From Bacteroidota bacterium (GTDB lineage: Bacteria > Bacteroidota > Rhodothermia > Rhodothermales > UBA10348), in assembly GCA_027622005.1 (NCBI GenBank), contig JAQBZH010000002.1, positions 104,074 to 168,073 on the forward strand: a stretch of DNA of 64,000 nucleotides, in the 5' to 3' direction. Below are positions 1-8,409 of this stretch, piece by piece (the stretch's first letter is position 1; each line of letters opens with the position of its first letter). Under the pieces are notes generated by a model. That model worked only from the letters and a program-made list of their open reading frames with translations, had not been told where the DNA came from and searched no databases. Both the position numbers and the translations under genes were made by a program.

Positions 1-360
1 ACCTGCATATTTGTTGGTGATAGCCGCGAGGAAATCGGCCATGGCTGAGTAATAGAGGCCTCCTCCGGGGATATATCCAAAAAAACGAGGGGACGTGGTC
101 GCTATTCCCGGACGATCTACGTCGGTTTTGAGCAGGTCTAGGGTTGCAGGAAGCCCGATCCCTTGCTCTTTAAAACCACCCAACCTCGCGGAAGGTTGTT
201 CCATTGCAAAAGCCGGACCCGATGGAATGGCACATAAGTATTGCTCTACGTAAGCCTCAACCATCTCAGCGACATGTGAACGCATACTGGCATCCGGGTC
301 GAGCGAAAGGCTTTCACTTTCAAGCGCGTCCAGTTGATCAACAAGCCGTTTCTGTTCCAT
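1..360 (-). CDS. Pyridoxal-dependent decarboxylase, N-terminal part (runs off left edge)
   Basis: The reverse complement is open from the ATG at 358-360 to the window edge, giving 120 codons. The last part reads RFFGYIPGGGLYYSAMADF followed by an ITNKYAG-type segment, which matches the conserved N-terminal substrate-loop region of group II PLP-dependent decarboxylases (aromatic-L-amino-acid / glutamate decarboxylase superfamily). Such cytoplasmic enzymes remove the alpha-carboxyl group of an amino acid using PLP. The PLP-binding lysine and the rest of the fold lie outside the window, so the substrate cannot be judged. It is transcribed away from the barrel gene at 747. Confidence 0.8.
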   Translation of the reverse strand, partial: MEQKRLVDQLDALESESLSLDPDASMRSHVAEMVEAYVEQYLCAIPSGPAFAMEQPSARLGGFKEQGIGLPATLDLLKTDVDRPGIATTSPRFFGYIPGGGLYYSAMADFLAAITNKYAG

Positions 361-456
361 CATTCCAAGGTCAGTTCAAAAGAAGTTGTCCCCAGCTTAT
401 GGGGTAAAAAACTAGATACTCTTAATCTACGCTTTGAAGATCGCTCCATTTTCGCA

Positions 457-473
457 TATTGATTGAATCAATA
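457..473. promoter_or_regulatory. 17-bp palindrome, possible operator
   Basis: TATTGATT and AATCAATA flank a single central G, forming a perfect dyad of 8-bp arms. It lies about 97 bases upstream of the decarboxylase start at 360. Dimeric repressors often use such sites, but no regulator gene is adjacent and the AT-rich composition makes chance occurrence possible. Confidence 0.3.
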
Positions 474-576
474 AAGTCTGTTTTTGTCTGGTAGGCTTCG
501 AAAGGTAGCTGCTATTATTTGCCTTTAGGTTTCCCCGGGCGCCTCCTCGGGTGTCTCCTTGCGTGCCTCGATAATT

Positions 577-604
577 GTCACAAAAGTGTCACAAACGGTC
601 ACAA
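577..604 (+). promoter_or_regulatory. Three GTCACAA direct repeats, helically phased
   Basis: GTCACAA occurs at 577-583, 588-594 and 598-604, with 11- and 10-base periods, so the three copies would sit on the same face of the helix. They lie about 143 bases upstream of the barrel gene start at 747. Tandem half-sites with one-turn spacing are typical of cooperatively binding activators such as response regulators. The binding protein is unknown. Confidence 0.4.
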
Positions 605-746
605 TTGTATGTAATCGACGTAAAGATGAAATGGGGCGGAAAGATATCGGAATAAAACGAATACACGCCGCGTCTAAGCCGCGTGAGCATCTTAATACGA
701 CCGATATGAATCCAATAAAAAATCGTATCCACCCAAAAAAACGCAA

Positions 747-3659
747 ATGAAAACCGTAGTTTCACTTCTCTTCCTTGCCTTCCTGACCATCGGACATGTG
801 TTCGCACAGAACACCACGATTTCCGGGCGCATTATCGACGAGAAAACGGGTGCGTCGCTTCCTGGGGTAAACGTCGTCGCATCTTTCGCGGCCGATTCAA
901 CCCTTCAGTATGGTGAGGCGACAAATAACGATGGCCGATTCAATTTCGTTGTTAAAAACGCAGGTGTGTATAACGTCAAAATGTCCTTTGTTGGATATGT
1001 ATCGCAATCCAAACGGGTAACAGTCACCACCCCTCGAACGGACTTGGGTTTGATAGAGTTGGAATTTGATACTGTGTTGCTCGATGAAGTTAGGGTTGAA
1101 GCCGTGCAGGAGCGCGTTGAGGTTCGAGGAGATACGACCTCGTTCAATGCTGCGGCCTTTAAAGTGAACCCCGATGCTACGGCTGAAGATTTGATCGCCA
1201 AACTTCCGGGTGTGACGGTAGACGGAGGAACGGTAACGGCGCAAGGCGAAACCGTTACCCGTGTTTTAGTTGACGGACGGGAATTTTTCGGTACTGACCC
1301 AGCGGCCGCACTCAAAAACCTCCCATCGGAAATTATCAACAAAATTGAAGTCTATGACCGTCAGAGCGATCAGGCTCAATTCACCGGATTTGAGGACACA
1401 GCGACGGAGAAAACCATCAATATTGTGACGTTGACCGGAAAAAGTAATGGTCAATTTGGAAAGGTTTATGGTGGCTATGGCTCGGAAGAACGCTATATCG
1501 GCGGGGGAAACATCAATATTTTTGATAAAGATCGCCGTATTTCCATTATTGGCATGTCCAACAATGTCAATCAGCAAAACTTTGCGATTGACGACCTTTT
1601 GGGCGTAACCGGGCAGAATAGCGGTGGCCGTGGTGGCTTCGGCGGTGGCTCTGGCGGTGGCGACCGAAGGGGGCCACCTTCCCCTCCGGGAGGTGGTAGT
1701 GGTGGTGGTGGCGGAGGAGGTCGCGGTGGTGATGGTGGCGGCTTCACCCGTGGTGGCGGCGGCAGTGGAGGTAGTGGTTTTGGCGGTGGCGGAGGAGGCT
1801 CTAGTAGTTTCTTAGTAGGCAACCAAGGTGGTTTAAACACGACGCACGCGGTCGGAGTAAACTATTCTGATGTGTACAGCCCCAAATTATCGGTCACGGC
1901 AAGCTACTTCCTCAACGCTTCTGAAAATTCCAGCGCCACTCTGTTGGACCGCGAATATTACCTGACTGGCGGTGCCAGCCAGTTTTATAATCAAAACAAC
2001 ACGTCGGCCTCGGACAATACCAATCACCGTTTTAACGGCCGTGTTCAGTATACCATTGATGCCAAAAACTCTTTGATCTTTACGCCGCGGTTTTCAACTC
2101 AGAGTAACACCGCATCCAGCTTTCTTTTTGGTAGCAACGTATTGGATAACTCCTCCATGCTGAGCGAAACAACCAACAACTACGTTTCGGACAATTCGGG
2201 CTACAATGCGGGAGCCAACCTACTGTATCGTCTTGGATTCGATAAAAGGGGCCGGACGGTTTCGCTGAATTTGAGCGCGGGTGCCAATTCATCGCTGGGA
2301 AACAACTCACAGGTCTCATCCAATTTGTTTTTTGATGATGGATCCCGCGATCAGACGATCGATCAAATTACCGACAGCGACGTGACCGGAACGTCCTATT
2401 CAGCCCGTCTATCGTATACCGATCAAATCGGCGAAACAGGTCAGCTACAGCTCAATTATTCACCGTCGCTCAATAACAACGATTCAGAACGATTGGCCAA
2501 CGCCATCGACCTCAGAACGGGCCTCTACAACGTGTTGGATCCGAATCTTTCTAGTCAATTTGACAACAAGGTGTTAACCCAACGCGGTGGTGTTAGTTAT
2601 TCGTTTCGAAAAGAAGCCGTTAGAATCACGGCGGGAGCTGATATTCAGAATGTGAGCCTGACGGGCGATCAAACATTTCCGTTGGCCTTCGACGTAGACC
2701 GTTCGTTCACCAACATCATGCCTAATGTCGATGTGCAGATCGGCAATTCCCGTCAAAAAACACTCCGCTTGTCATACCGAACCAGCACAAACACGCCTTC
2801 GATTTCGCAATTGCAGAATGTGATTGACAACCGCAATCCATTGATGTTGTCGTCAGGTAATCCGGACCTGGACCAGTCCTTTACGAACGTCTTTTCCGCT
2901 CGTTTTAATACGACGAACCTGCAAACGGGATCGATCTTTTTTGGATTTGCGTCGATGACGCTTAGTAACAACCAAATCGGCAGCGAATCATTGATCGCTG
3001 AGCGGGACATGGTATTGGAAGGGGGCGTTCCGCTACTTCAGGGATCCCAATTCTCTCGCCCCATCAACGTGGATGGTTACAAAAGCTTTCGCTCATTTTT
3101 AACCCTAGGCCGGCCAGCGCCGTTCATTAAGAGCAATATGAACGTATGGGCAGGAGTGAGTTGGTCAGAAACACCCGGCGTGATCAATGGCCAGGACAAT
3201 CTTTCTAATCTAAAAGGATTGAGAGGAGGCTTGGTTTTAAGCTCCAATATTAGCGAACGACTAGACTTTACCTTTTCTCAAAACTTCAGCTACAACATTT
3301 CTGAAAACTCGATCTATCCAGATTTGAACTCAGATTACACTAGCTACACCGCAAATGGAAAAGTGACGGCCATGCCGACTCCATCGTTAGTCCTGGAAAC
3401 CAGTTTGGCTTACAACAAGCTGGGTGGCCTCGGCGAAGGATTTGATAACACTTCGTTTTTGCTCAACGCGGCCTTGGGATACAAATTCTTGAAAGGAAAC
3501 GGGGGGGAAGTCAGGTTGATCATGGCTGACTTGCTGAATCAGAGCACCAATGTATCTCGCAATATCACCGAGTTTTATGTAGAAGACAGCTCTTCAAACA
3601 TTTTGGGTCGATACATCATTCTGAACTTTACGTACACACTGCGCAATTTCCGCCTGTAA
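747..3659 (+). CDS. TonB-dependent-receptor-like outer membrane beta-barrel protein
   Basis: This 970-residue protein starts with a signal peptide ending at VFAQ (residue 21). A carboxypeptidase-regulatory-like beta-sandwich domain follows (about 22-105, starting TTISGRIIDEKTG). Next comes a plug-like region (about 130-230; LPGVTVDGG, VLVDGREFFGTD), then a long Asn/Ser-rich region expected to form an outer-membrane barrel, ending in an aromatic-containing strand (YTLRNFRL). This order fits the OMP_b-brl_3 family of SusC/TonB-receptor relatives. Residues about 291-353 are an almost pure Gly/Ser/Arg insert. No SusD-like partner is nearby, so the ligand is unknown. A terminator hairpin follows the stop. 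Confidence 0.85.
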   Translation: MKTVVSLLFLAFLTIGHVFAQNTTISGRIIDEKTGASLPGVNVVASFAADSTLQYGEATNNDGRFNFVVKNAGVYNVKMSFVGYVSQSKRVTVTTPRTDLGLIELEFDTVLLDEVRVEAVQERVEVRGDTTSFNAAAFKVNPDATAEDLIAKLPGVTVDGGTVTAQGETVTRVLVDGREFFGTDPAAALKNLPSEIINKIEVYDRQSDQAQFTGFEDTATEKTINIVTLTGKSNGQFGKVYGGYGSEERYIGGGNINIFDKDRRISIIGMSNNVNQQNFAIDDLLGVTGQNSGGRGGFGGGSGGGDRRGPPSPPGGGSGGGGGGGRGGDGGGFTRGGGGSGGSGFGGGGGGSSSFLVGNQGGLNTTHAVGVNYSDVYSPKLSVTASYFLNASENSSATLLDREYYLTGGASQFYNQNNTSASDNTNHRFNGRVQYTIDAKNSLIFTPRFSTQSNTASSFLFGSNVLDNSSMLSETTNNYVSDNSGYNAGANLLYRLGFDKRGRTVSLNLSAGANSSLGNNSQVSSNLFFDDGSRDQTIDQITDSDVTGTSYSARLSYTDQIGETGQLQLNYSPSLNNNDSERLANAIDLRTGLYNVLDPNLSSQFDNKVLTQRGGVSYSFRKEAVRITAGADIQNVSLTGDQTFPLAFDVDRSFTNIMPNVDVQIGNSRQKTLRLSYRTSTNTPSISQLQNVIDNRNPLMLSSGNPDLDQSFTNVFSARFNTTNLQTGSIFFGFASMTLSNNQIGSESLIAERDMVLEGGVPLLQGSQFSRPINVDGYKSFRSFLTLGRPAPFIKSNMNVWAGVSWSETPGVINGQDNLSNLKGLRGGLVLSSNISERLDFTFSQNFSYNISENSIYPDLNSDYTSYTANGKVTAMPTPSLVLETSLAYNKLGGLGEGFDNTSFLLNAALGYKFLKGNGGEVRLIMADLLNQSTNVSRNITEFYVEDSSSNILGRYIILNFTYTLRNFRL

Positions 3660-3717
3660 TAGGGCGTTCTTGGAGTTCTTGTCTACACTTGCCTGGCGGA
3701 AGAGTGTAGACAAAAAA

Positions 3718-3749
3718 GAGGTGGGGGGCGCTGCTGCGCCCCCCACCTC
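3718..3749. terminator. Bidirectional intrinsic terminator
   Basis: A perfect 14-bp stem (3718-3731 with 3736-3749) with a TGCT loop lies between two convergent genes. Six A residues just before it (3712-3717) become a U-run for transcripts of the minus-strand DUF2911 gene. On the plus side it is followed by ACTATTTT. It should stop transcription from both directions, more strongly from the minus-strand gene. Confidence 0.85.
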
Positions 3750-3778
3750 ACTATTTTAGCTCACCGCTATCGAAACGC

Positions 3779-4951
3779 TTAGTTGACGGTAAACCCAAGA
3801 GTGAATCGCTTCATATCCCAATCAAAAATAATGGAGCCACCGGCTTCGGTATCTTCAAAGGAAATCACAAAACGCTCGCTAAGGGTCGTCAAATCCGAAG
3901 CCGTCATTGGCGTGGTGAATAAGTCTAACGCTGGGTCATGAATGGTTCCCCATTGGCCCGTTTGGCTATTGAACATTAAGGATAAACCACCATTTGAATA
4001 GACGGACCAAAGAGTATAGACACCAGCTGGAAGGACTTGACCATCAAATGTGAGGTCTTTGCTGGTTGTGAACTGTGTGGCCGCATTTGCTCCGGTGCGC
4101 CAAACTTCTCCTTCAGGAACCAATTGACCCCAAATTTCTCTTCCTCTTTTGGCTGGTTGGCTATAGACGATTTCCAAATTTGCTTCGTCCAGAGTGATGG
4201 CTACCACTGCGCCCGGAGAAGGCACGCCAATTCCGGTGCCAGCTGCATCCATTGCGGCCCAGCGCTCAGCATAAGGTCCAACCAAAAACGGCTCAACGCG
4301 TCTATTTTCCGTTCCATTAGGAGTTGCTGCGCCAGAAACGCCAATTAACTGACCTTCTGCTCCAGTCCATCCTATTCTTCTAAAACCGTAGTAGTCCATG
4401 GAAACGGAATCAGGTGATTCTACCCGAGAATCATTGACCATGGGTGCCGAGCTATAGCCACTTAGGATCATAGTTTGCGTTGCACCTGCCTGCAATTTGT
4501 TTGCTACCTGTTCAAATTCGAACATGGCGAGGTCGGCTCTGCCAATCGTTGGTAGGGTTCCTGACGCCACGTCAACAAGCACGGTGTCAGGATTTTCGCC
4601 GCCAACCCGAATAATGGTTGCTTGTCCCTCTGCAATCACAACGGAAGCTGAACTTTCAGCAGGACCGTTTGGATTAGTGGAAGGTGTACGAGTGGTAAAT
4701 CGAAGGCTAACAATGTCCCCATCGCTATTTAGCGTCGCTACATACTCGACGATTTGGGTAACGGGAAGACGATCTACCAGAATTCCTTCAATGGAATCGG
4801 CTGTGCGGGTATAAACCTCAACGGCCACTGTATCTGTACCCAACGTAGATACGAAAGCGCGTGGTTCGTCGGGGCTTGGAGTCCAACCCGCGTTTGAATT
4901 GCATCCAACAAGGATGCTTACAAGGGTTAGAAAAGTTAAAGTGCGGTTCAT
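3779..4951 (-). CDS. DUF2911 domain lipoprotein
   Basis: The 390-residue product begins with a lipoprotein signal whose lipobox LVGC places the lipidated cysteine at residue 17. The N-terminal 240 residues contain beta-rich sequence I do not recognise. The C-terminal part (about 248-390) is a DUF2911 domain: it shows IVYSQPAKRGREIWG, the GEVWRTGANAAT motif and LPAGVYTLW, all diagnostic of the family. DUF2911 proteins are exported beta-sandwich proteins without an established biochemical role. A second DUF2911 gene lies at 30174. The gene stands alone and ends at a strong bidirectional terminator. Confidence 0.85.
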   Translation of the reverse strand: MNRTLTFLTLVSILVGCNSNAGWTPSPDEPRAFVSTLGTDTVAVEVYTRTADSIEGILVDRLPVTQIVEYVATLNSDGDIVSLRFTTRTPSTNPNGPAESSASVVIAEGQATIIRVGGENPDTVLVDVASGTLPTIGRADLAMFEFEQVANKLQAGATQTMILSGYSSAPMVNDSRVESPDSVSMDYYGFRRIGWTGAEGQLIGVSGAATPNGTENRRVEPFLVGPYAERWAAMDAAGTGIGVPSPGAVVAITLDEANLEIVYSQPAKRGREIWGQLVPEGEVWRTGANAATQFTTSKDLTFDGQVLPAGVYTLWSVYSNGGLSLMFNSQTGQWGTIHDPALDLFTTPMTASDLTTLSERFVISFEDTEAGGSIIFDWDMKRFTLGFTVN

Positions 4952-5099
4952 GGTTGCGACTTTGATGATTTAGAGTGAACGAAGGCTCAAACGAAGCCAT
5001 TTTCAGTAAGTTTGGGTTCAATAAGAATTCGAAATGCCCGTTTCATCACCCAAAACGGTTTCCGTAAGAATTGACCTGTCAACTATTCGTGTTGATGTA

Positions 5100-5750
5100 T
5101 TAGTGATTATGTCCGCCTTTTGCCTCGTGTTTTTCGATAATATCCAACACTTCGGACATCGTCTGGCGGCCAAGATCCTCGTCATACCAAGCGAATTTAG
5201 CCGTCATAAAAGCGGAAGAGGACAATTCTTTGCCGCTTCCCAAGGCCCAATCCTGCAATAACTTTGGCCGTTCAATAAAAGCGTCAATGACCGTAAAGTT
5301 AGAATCCAACACCAGTACGGTCGGCGTTGAAGGGCGCCCGTCGGGTGTTTTGTAGGCTTCCATGATATGCCGGCCTGCCTCTGGCGACACCAAATGCATT
5401 ACAATGGATTCGGTCGCCTCGTCCAAGTGGGCCAAATATGGAATCGTGTTGACCGAATCGCTACAACCATCGACAGCTACCGCCAGCAAGTAATAAGGTC
5501 CGTGCAGTTCGGAAGCCCTCCGACGCAAATCGACCGGTACCTTTCCTTTTTCAAAATTCCCTAACCACATTTCGCGGCGTTTTTCAGCCCGGTCCAGAAA
5601 CAGTCCGAATGGTATTCCAGCCTCAAATAGCGCTTTATTGGCTGACGAATCGAGGCTAGTCGCGGCGGATTCAGGCGTGGTGGCGGGCGTTTGCGCAGTT
5701 ACCCATCCAGGGAAGAAAAGGAAAAGAAAAAAGGCCGCTGTAATTTTCAT
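5100..5750 (-). CDS. Exported thioredoxin-like protein (Thioredoxin_9 type)
   Basis: The start is placed at the ATG at 5748-5750 because it begins a clear signal peptide (MKITAAFFLFLFF, ending near TAQ); an upstream extension lacks signal character. The mature protein of about 195 residues resembles the Thioredoxin_9 family, with a buried strand (YYLLAVAVDG), the active-site position CSDS, a STPTVLVLD strand with the expected proline, and a C-terminal helical part. The family normally has a Cys followed by GDA or similar. Here only one cysteine is present, so a classical dithiol reductase reaction is unlikely. It is divergent from the lipoprotein at 5897. Confidence 0.65.
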   Translation of the reverse strand: MKITAAFFLFLFFPGWVTAQTPATTPESAATSLDSSANKALFEAGIPFGLFLDRAEKRREMWLGNFEKGKVPVDLRRRASELHGPYYLLAVAVDGCSDSVNTIPYLAHLDEATESIVMHLVSPEAGRHIMEAYKTPDGRPSTPTVLVLDSNFTVIDAFIERPKLLQDWALGSGKELSSSAFMTAKFAWYDEDLGRQTMSEVLDIIEKHEAKGGHNH

Positions 5751-5896
5751 TATATGTCTTAACTCCCAACTACTTGTTTCATTAAATCTGTCGGTCGCGC
5801 CCACGGGCCTTCACGAATTCGCTGATTGCAATATAATCGGACTTGGGGTCAGGAATCGATTATCTTGCCAAATCCAGATTTAAACCTGTTAATCTC

Positions 5897-8383
5897 ATGC
5901 GCCTCCATTTAGCCACGCCCCTGTTCTTGTTCAATAAGACAGGCGTTTTCTCTTTTAGGATCTGGGCCATGATGGCTGTTGTGGCCTCTGCCTCCGTGAT
6001 TGGCTGTTCCGATCGGAATGCCCTCGTACTTAAAACCGAGACATTTCGTTTGGCGATTTCAAAAGAAGGCCAAGTGGTTCAATTGCAAGATGAGTCGAAT
6101 GGAACGGAATACGTATCCCGCCCATCCCCCCTTTTGCAATTGCGAAAACAAGGGGAGTTCGTTACGCCTCAGTCAGCTAGAGCCAAAGGGGAAGGATTGG
6201 AATTAGTATTTCCCGGTGGATTTGTCGCGCAAATATCGGTCGAAGAGAAAGACACGCACCTGGTTTTTGAACTGGTAGAGCTATCCCAAGCCGACTCGGT
6301 TGATCTCGTTTTGTGGGGGCCTTTTGCGACATCAATCGATAAATCGATCGGTGAAACAGTGGGGGTAGCCCGAGGGGAATCGTTTGGAATTGGATTACAA
6401 GCCCTAAACATTAAAACGCTGGGTGGATATCCGTGGAATGAAAACGATGCCATGCCGGAAATGGATATTTTCGAAGGAGGAAATTACCACGATATGGACC
6501 CGGCCAAGTCCCGTTCTGTGTTGTACCGCGTTGAGGCGGCCAAACCCGATTCCATGGGAAGCACGCTGCAAGCCTACACGCGGAATCGATCCGTGGACCG
6601 CATCATCAAGAATCAAGGATATGATCGATATGTAGCCCCCGCTTATGATGATGGGGGGGTGATCGGGTCCAAAATAGCCCTTTTCGGTGTTCCCGTGCAG
6701 CAAACGCTAGCAACCATAGGCGAAATTGAGGTGGCCGAAGGGCTTCCACACCCTATGATTGACGGTGTTTGGGGGAAAATGTCCCCAACGGCGAACGCGG
6801 CCTACATCATCATGAACTTTAGTGAAGAGACGGCCGAAAAAGCCATGGATATCGTAGAAAAGGCCGGCCTTAGATATTTGTACCACGATGGTTTATTCGA
6901 AACGTGGGGGCACTTCAAAATTAATGAAAAGAGTTTCCCAGACGGTGTGGCGAGCCTGAAACGCATTTCCACTCGTGCAAGTGAGCGGGGTTTAATGGTA
7001 GGTACCCACAACCTCTCCAATTTCGTGACGACCAACGATCCCTATGTGACCCCCATTCCCGACGCTCGATTGGCCAAAGTGGGGGGCACGAAGCTGTCAG
7101 AAGATCTTTCGGTCAGCTTGAGCACGATTGCCATCGAAAGTCCTGATTTTTTCAATCAAGGGGGCAAAAGCTATTTGATGGCGGCTCAAATCGAAGATGA
7201 AATCGTCAAATTCACTTCGGTATCTCAGAAAGCTCCATGGCAATTGCTCGGCGTCGAACGAGGGGCCTTTGGAACGACTGCTTCAACTCATGCCTCCGGC
7301 GCCAAGATATCGAAGCTCGACGATCACGGATACATGGTATTCCTAACGGAAACAGCCCTATCCGTGGAAATGGCAACGACTTTAGCCAAACTATACAATG
7401 AGACGGGGTTTCGTCAGATTTCTTTTGATGGACTAGAGGGGAATCGGTCGACCGGGATGGGTAATTACGGGGAGTCGTTATTTGCGCAGGCATGGTACGA
7501 TAACCTTAATGACGATATTCGATCACATTACATCGCAGATGCCAGTCGAACCACGCATTATTTCTGGCACATGTATACCCGGATGAATTGGGGCGAACCC
7601 TGGTATGCGGGTTTTCGGGAGAGCCAGACGGAATATCGTCTGAAAAACCAGGCTTATTTCGAGCGTAATCTGATGCCCGGGATGTTGGGTTGGTTCAAAA
7701 TGACCCCAGAAACGAGTGTAGAAGACATCGAATGGATGCTTTCCCTCTCCGCCGGATATGACGCAGGCTACGGTTTTGTAACATCCTATGATGCGGTTGA
7801 AAAGAATGGGAAATCTGATGAAATTTTGAGGTTACTGGGTGTCTGGGAAAAGCTGCGGCTTGGAGATGTATTTTCTGAAGATCAAAAGGCGCTGCTTAGG
7901 TCCCGCGACCAAGAGTTTCATTTATCGTTGTCAGAGGACGGCGCCTGGACGCTAACACCTAGCAAAGTCCACATTTTCAGACGATTTAACCGGGAACGTC
8001 AACCGGGCGAACCCCTCGAATCCAATTTTACGTTTGAATCAGGAGCCGTCGATGGCCCGGTTTCCTTCATTTTGACCGCCGATGGGGGGTCAGCCTCCCG
8101 AATCCGTTTCACGTTGGATAACAATGCGTCTGTAGAGATTCCACTTGGCCTAAAAGTGGGTGAATCCTTGGTTTATCGGGGTGGAACGGAAGCATTCTTG
8201 GTGGACCGGACCTGGCACGAGCTACGTTCCATACCCATGGATCCAGCCGCTTTGGGAGTTGGATCCGGATCTCATTCTCTCTCGCTAACCGCCGATATCA
8301 ACGGGGATTCAGAGTCTTCATTACGCGTTGAAATTCGGCTCAAGGGTCAGGTTTTGGCCACGGGAGCGCTGCCTGGGAAATAG
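5897..8383 (+). CDS. Large lipoprotein with putative glycosidase-like TIM barrel
   Basis: The ATG at 5897 gives an 828-residue protein with a long lipoprotein signal ending in a lipobox at SVIGC (Cys37). The layout suggests an N-terminal beta-sandwich (about 45-250), a central (beta/alpha)8-like region (about 270-640) and a C-terminal beta-sandwich (about 690-828). Within the central part, YLYHDGLFETWGHF and ISFDGLEGN look like strand ends carrying acidic residues, as in retaining glycoside hydrolases, and MVGTHNLSNF is another strand end. I recognise no characterised family. A carbohydrate-active role is inferred from this architecture and from the adjacent sulfatase. The cell-surface location is well supported by the lipobox. 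Confidence 0.6.
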   Translation: MRLHLATPLFLFNKTGVFSFRIWAMMAVVASASVIGCSDRNALVLKTETFRLAISKEGQVVQLQDESNGTEYVSRPSPLLQLRKQGEFVTPQSARAKGEGLELVFPGGFVAQISVEEKDTHLVFELVELSQADSVDLVLWGPFATSIDKSIGETVGVARGESFGIGLQALNIKTLGGYPWNENDAMPEMDIFEGGNYHDMDPAKSRSVLYRVEAAKPDSMGSTLQAYTRNRSVDRIIKNQGYDRYVAPAYDDGGVIGSKIALFGVPVQQTLATIGEIEVAEGLPHPMIDGVWGKMSPTANAAYIIMNFSEETAEKAMDIVEKAGLRYLYHDGLFETWGHFKINEKSFPDGVASLKRISTRASERGLMVGTHNLSNFVTTNDPYVTPIPDARLAKVGGTKLSEDLSVSLSTIAIESPDFFNQGGKSYLMAAQIEDEIVKFTSVSQKAPWQLLGVERGAFGTTASTHASGAKISKLDDHGYMVFLTETALSVEMATTLAKLYNETGFRQISFDGLEGNRSTGMGNYGESLFAQAWYDNLNDDIRSHYIADASRTTHYFWHMYTRMNWGEPWYAGFRESQTEYRLKNQAYFERNLMPGMLGWFKMTPETSVEDIEWMLSLSAGYDAGYGFVTSYDAVEKNGKSDEILRLLGVWEKLRLGDVFSEDQKALLRSRDQEFHLSLSEDGAWTLTPSKVHIFRRFNRERQPGEPLESNFTFESGAVDGPVSFILTADGGSASRIRFTLDNNASVEIPLGLKVGESLVYRGGTEAFLVDRTWHELRSIPMDPAALGVGSGSHSLSLTADINGDSESSLRVEIRLKGQVLATGALPGK

Positions 8384-8409
8384 CGTTCGGTCGTTAGGCC
8401 TGGCTCATG

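Larger units (their letters stand above)
361..746. promoter_or_regulatory. Divergent intergenic region, no gene seen
   Basis: These 386 bases separate the minus-strand decarboxylase from the plus-strand outer-membrane barrel gene. Short open frames occur on both strands but resemble no protein and have no start context. The region holds a 17-bp odd-centred palindrome (457-473) and three phased GTCACAA repeats (577-604), so it is best read as a divergent regulatory region. Confidence 0.6.

Noticed and set aside
204..407. Plus-strand 67-codon frame at the left edge
   Set aside because: It is antisense to the decarboxylase, whose conserved RFFGYIPGGG segment is clearly on the minus strand.
525..807. 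Several short open frames on both strands upstream of the barrel gene
   Set aside because: They lack start context, family resemblance and hydrophobic or domain patterns; the phased repeats mark the area as regulatory.
1571..1840. Proline-rich 89-codon open frame on the minus strand
   Set aside because: It is the antisense of the Gly-rich insert of the barrel gene; GGT/GGC codons read backwards give Pro. No independent start or family support.
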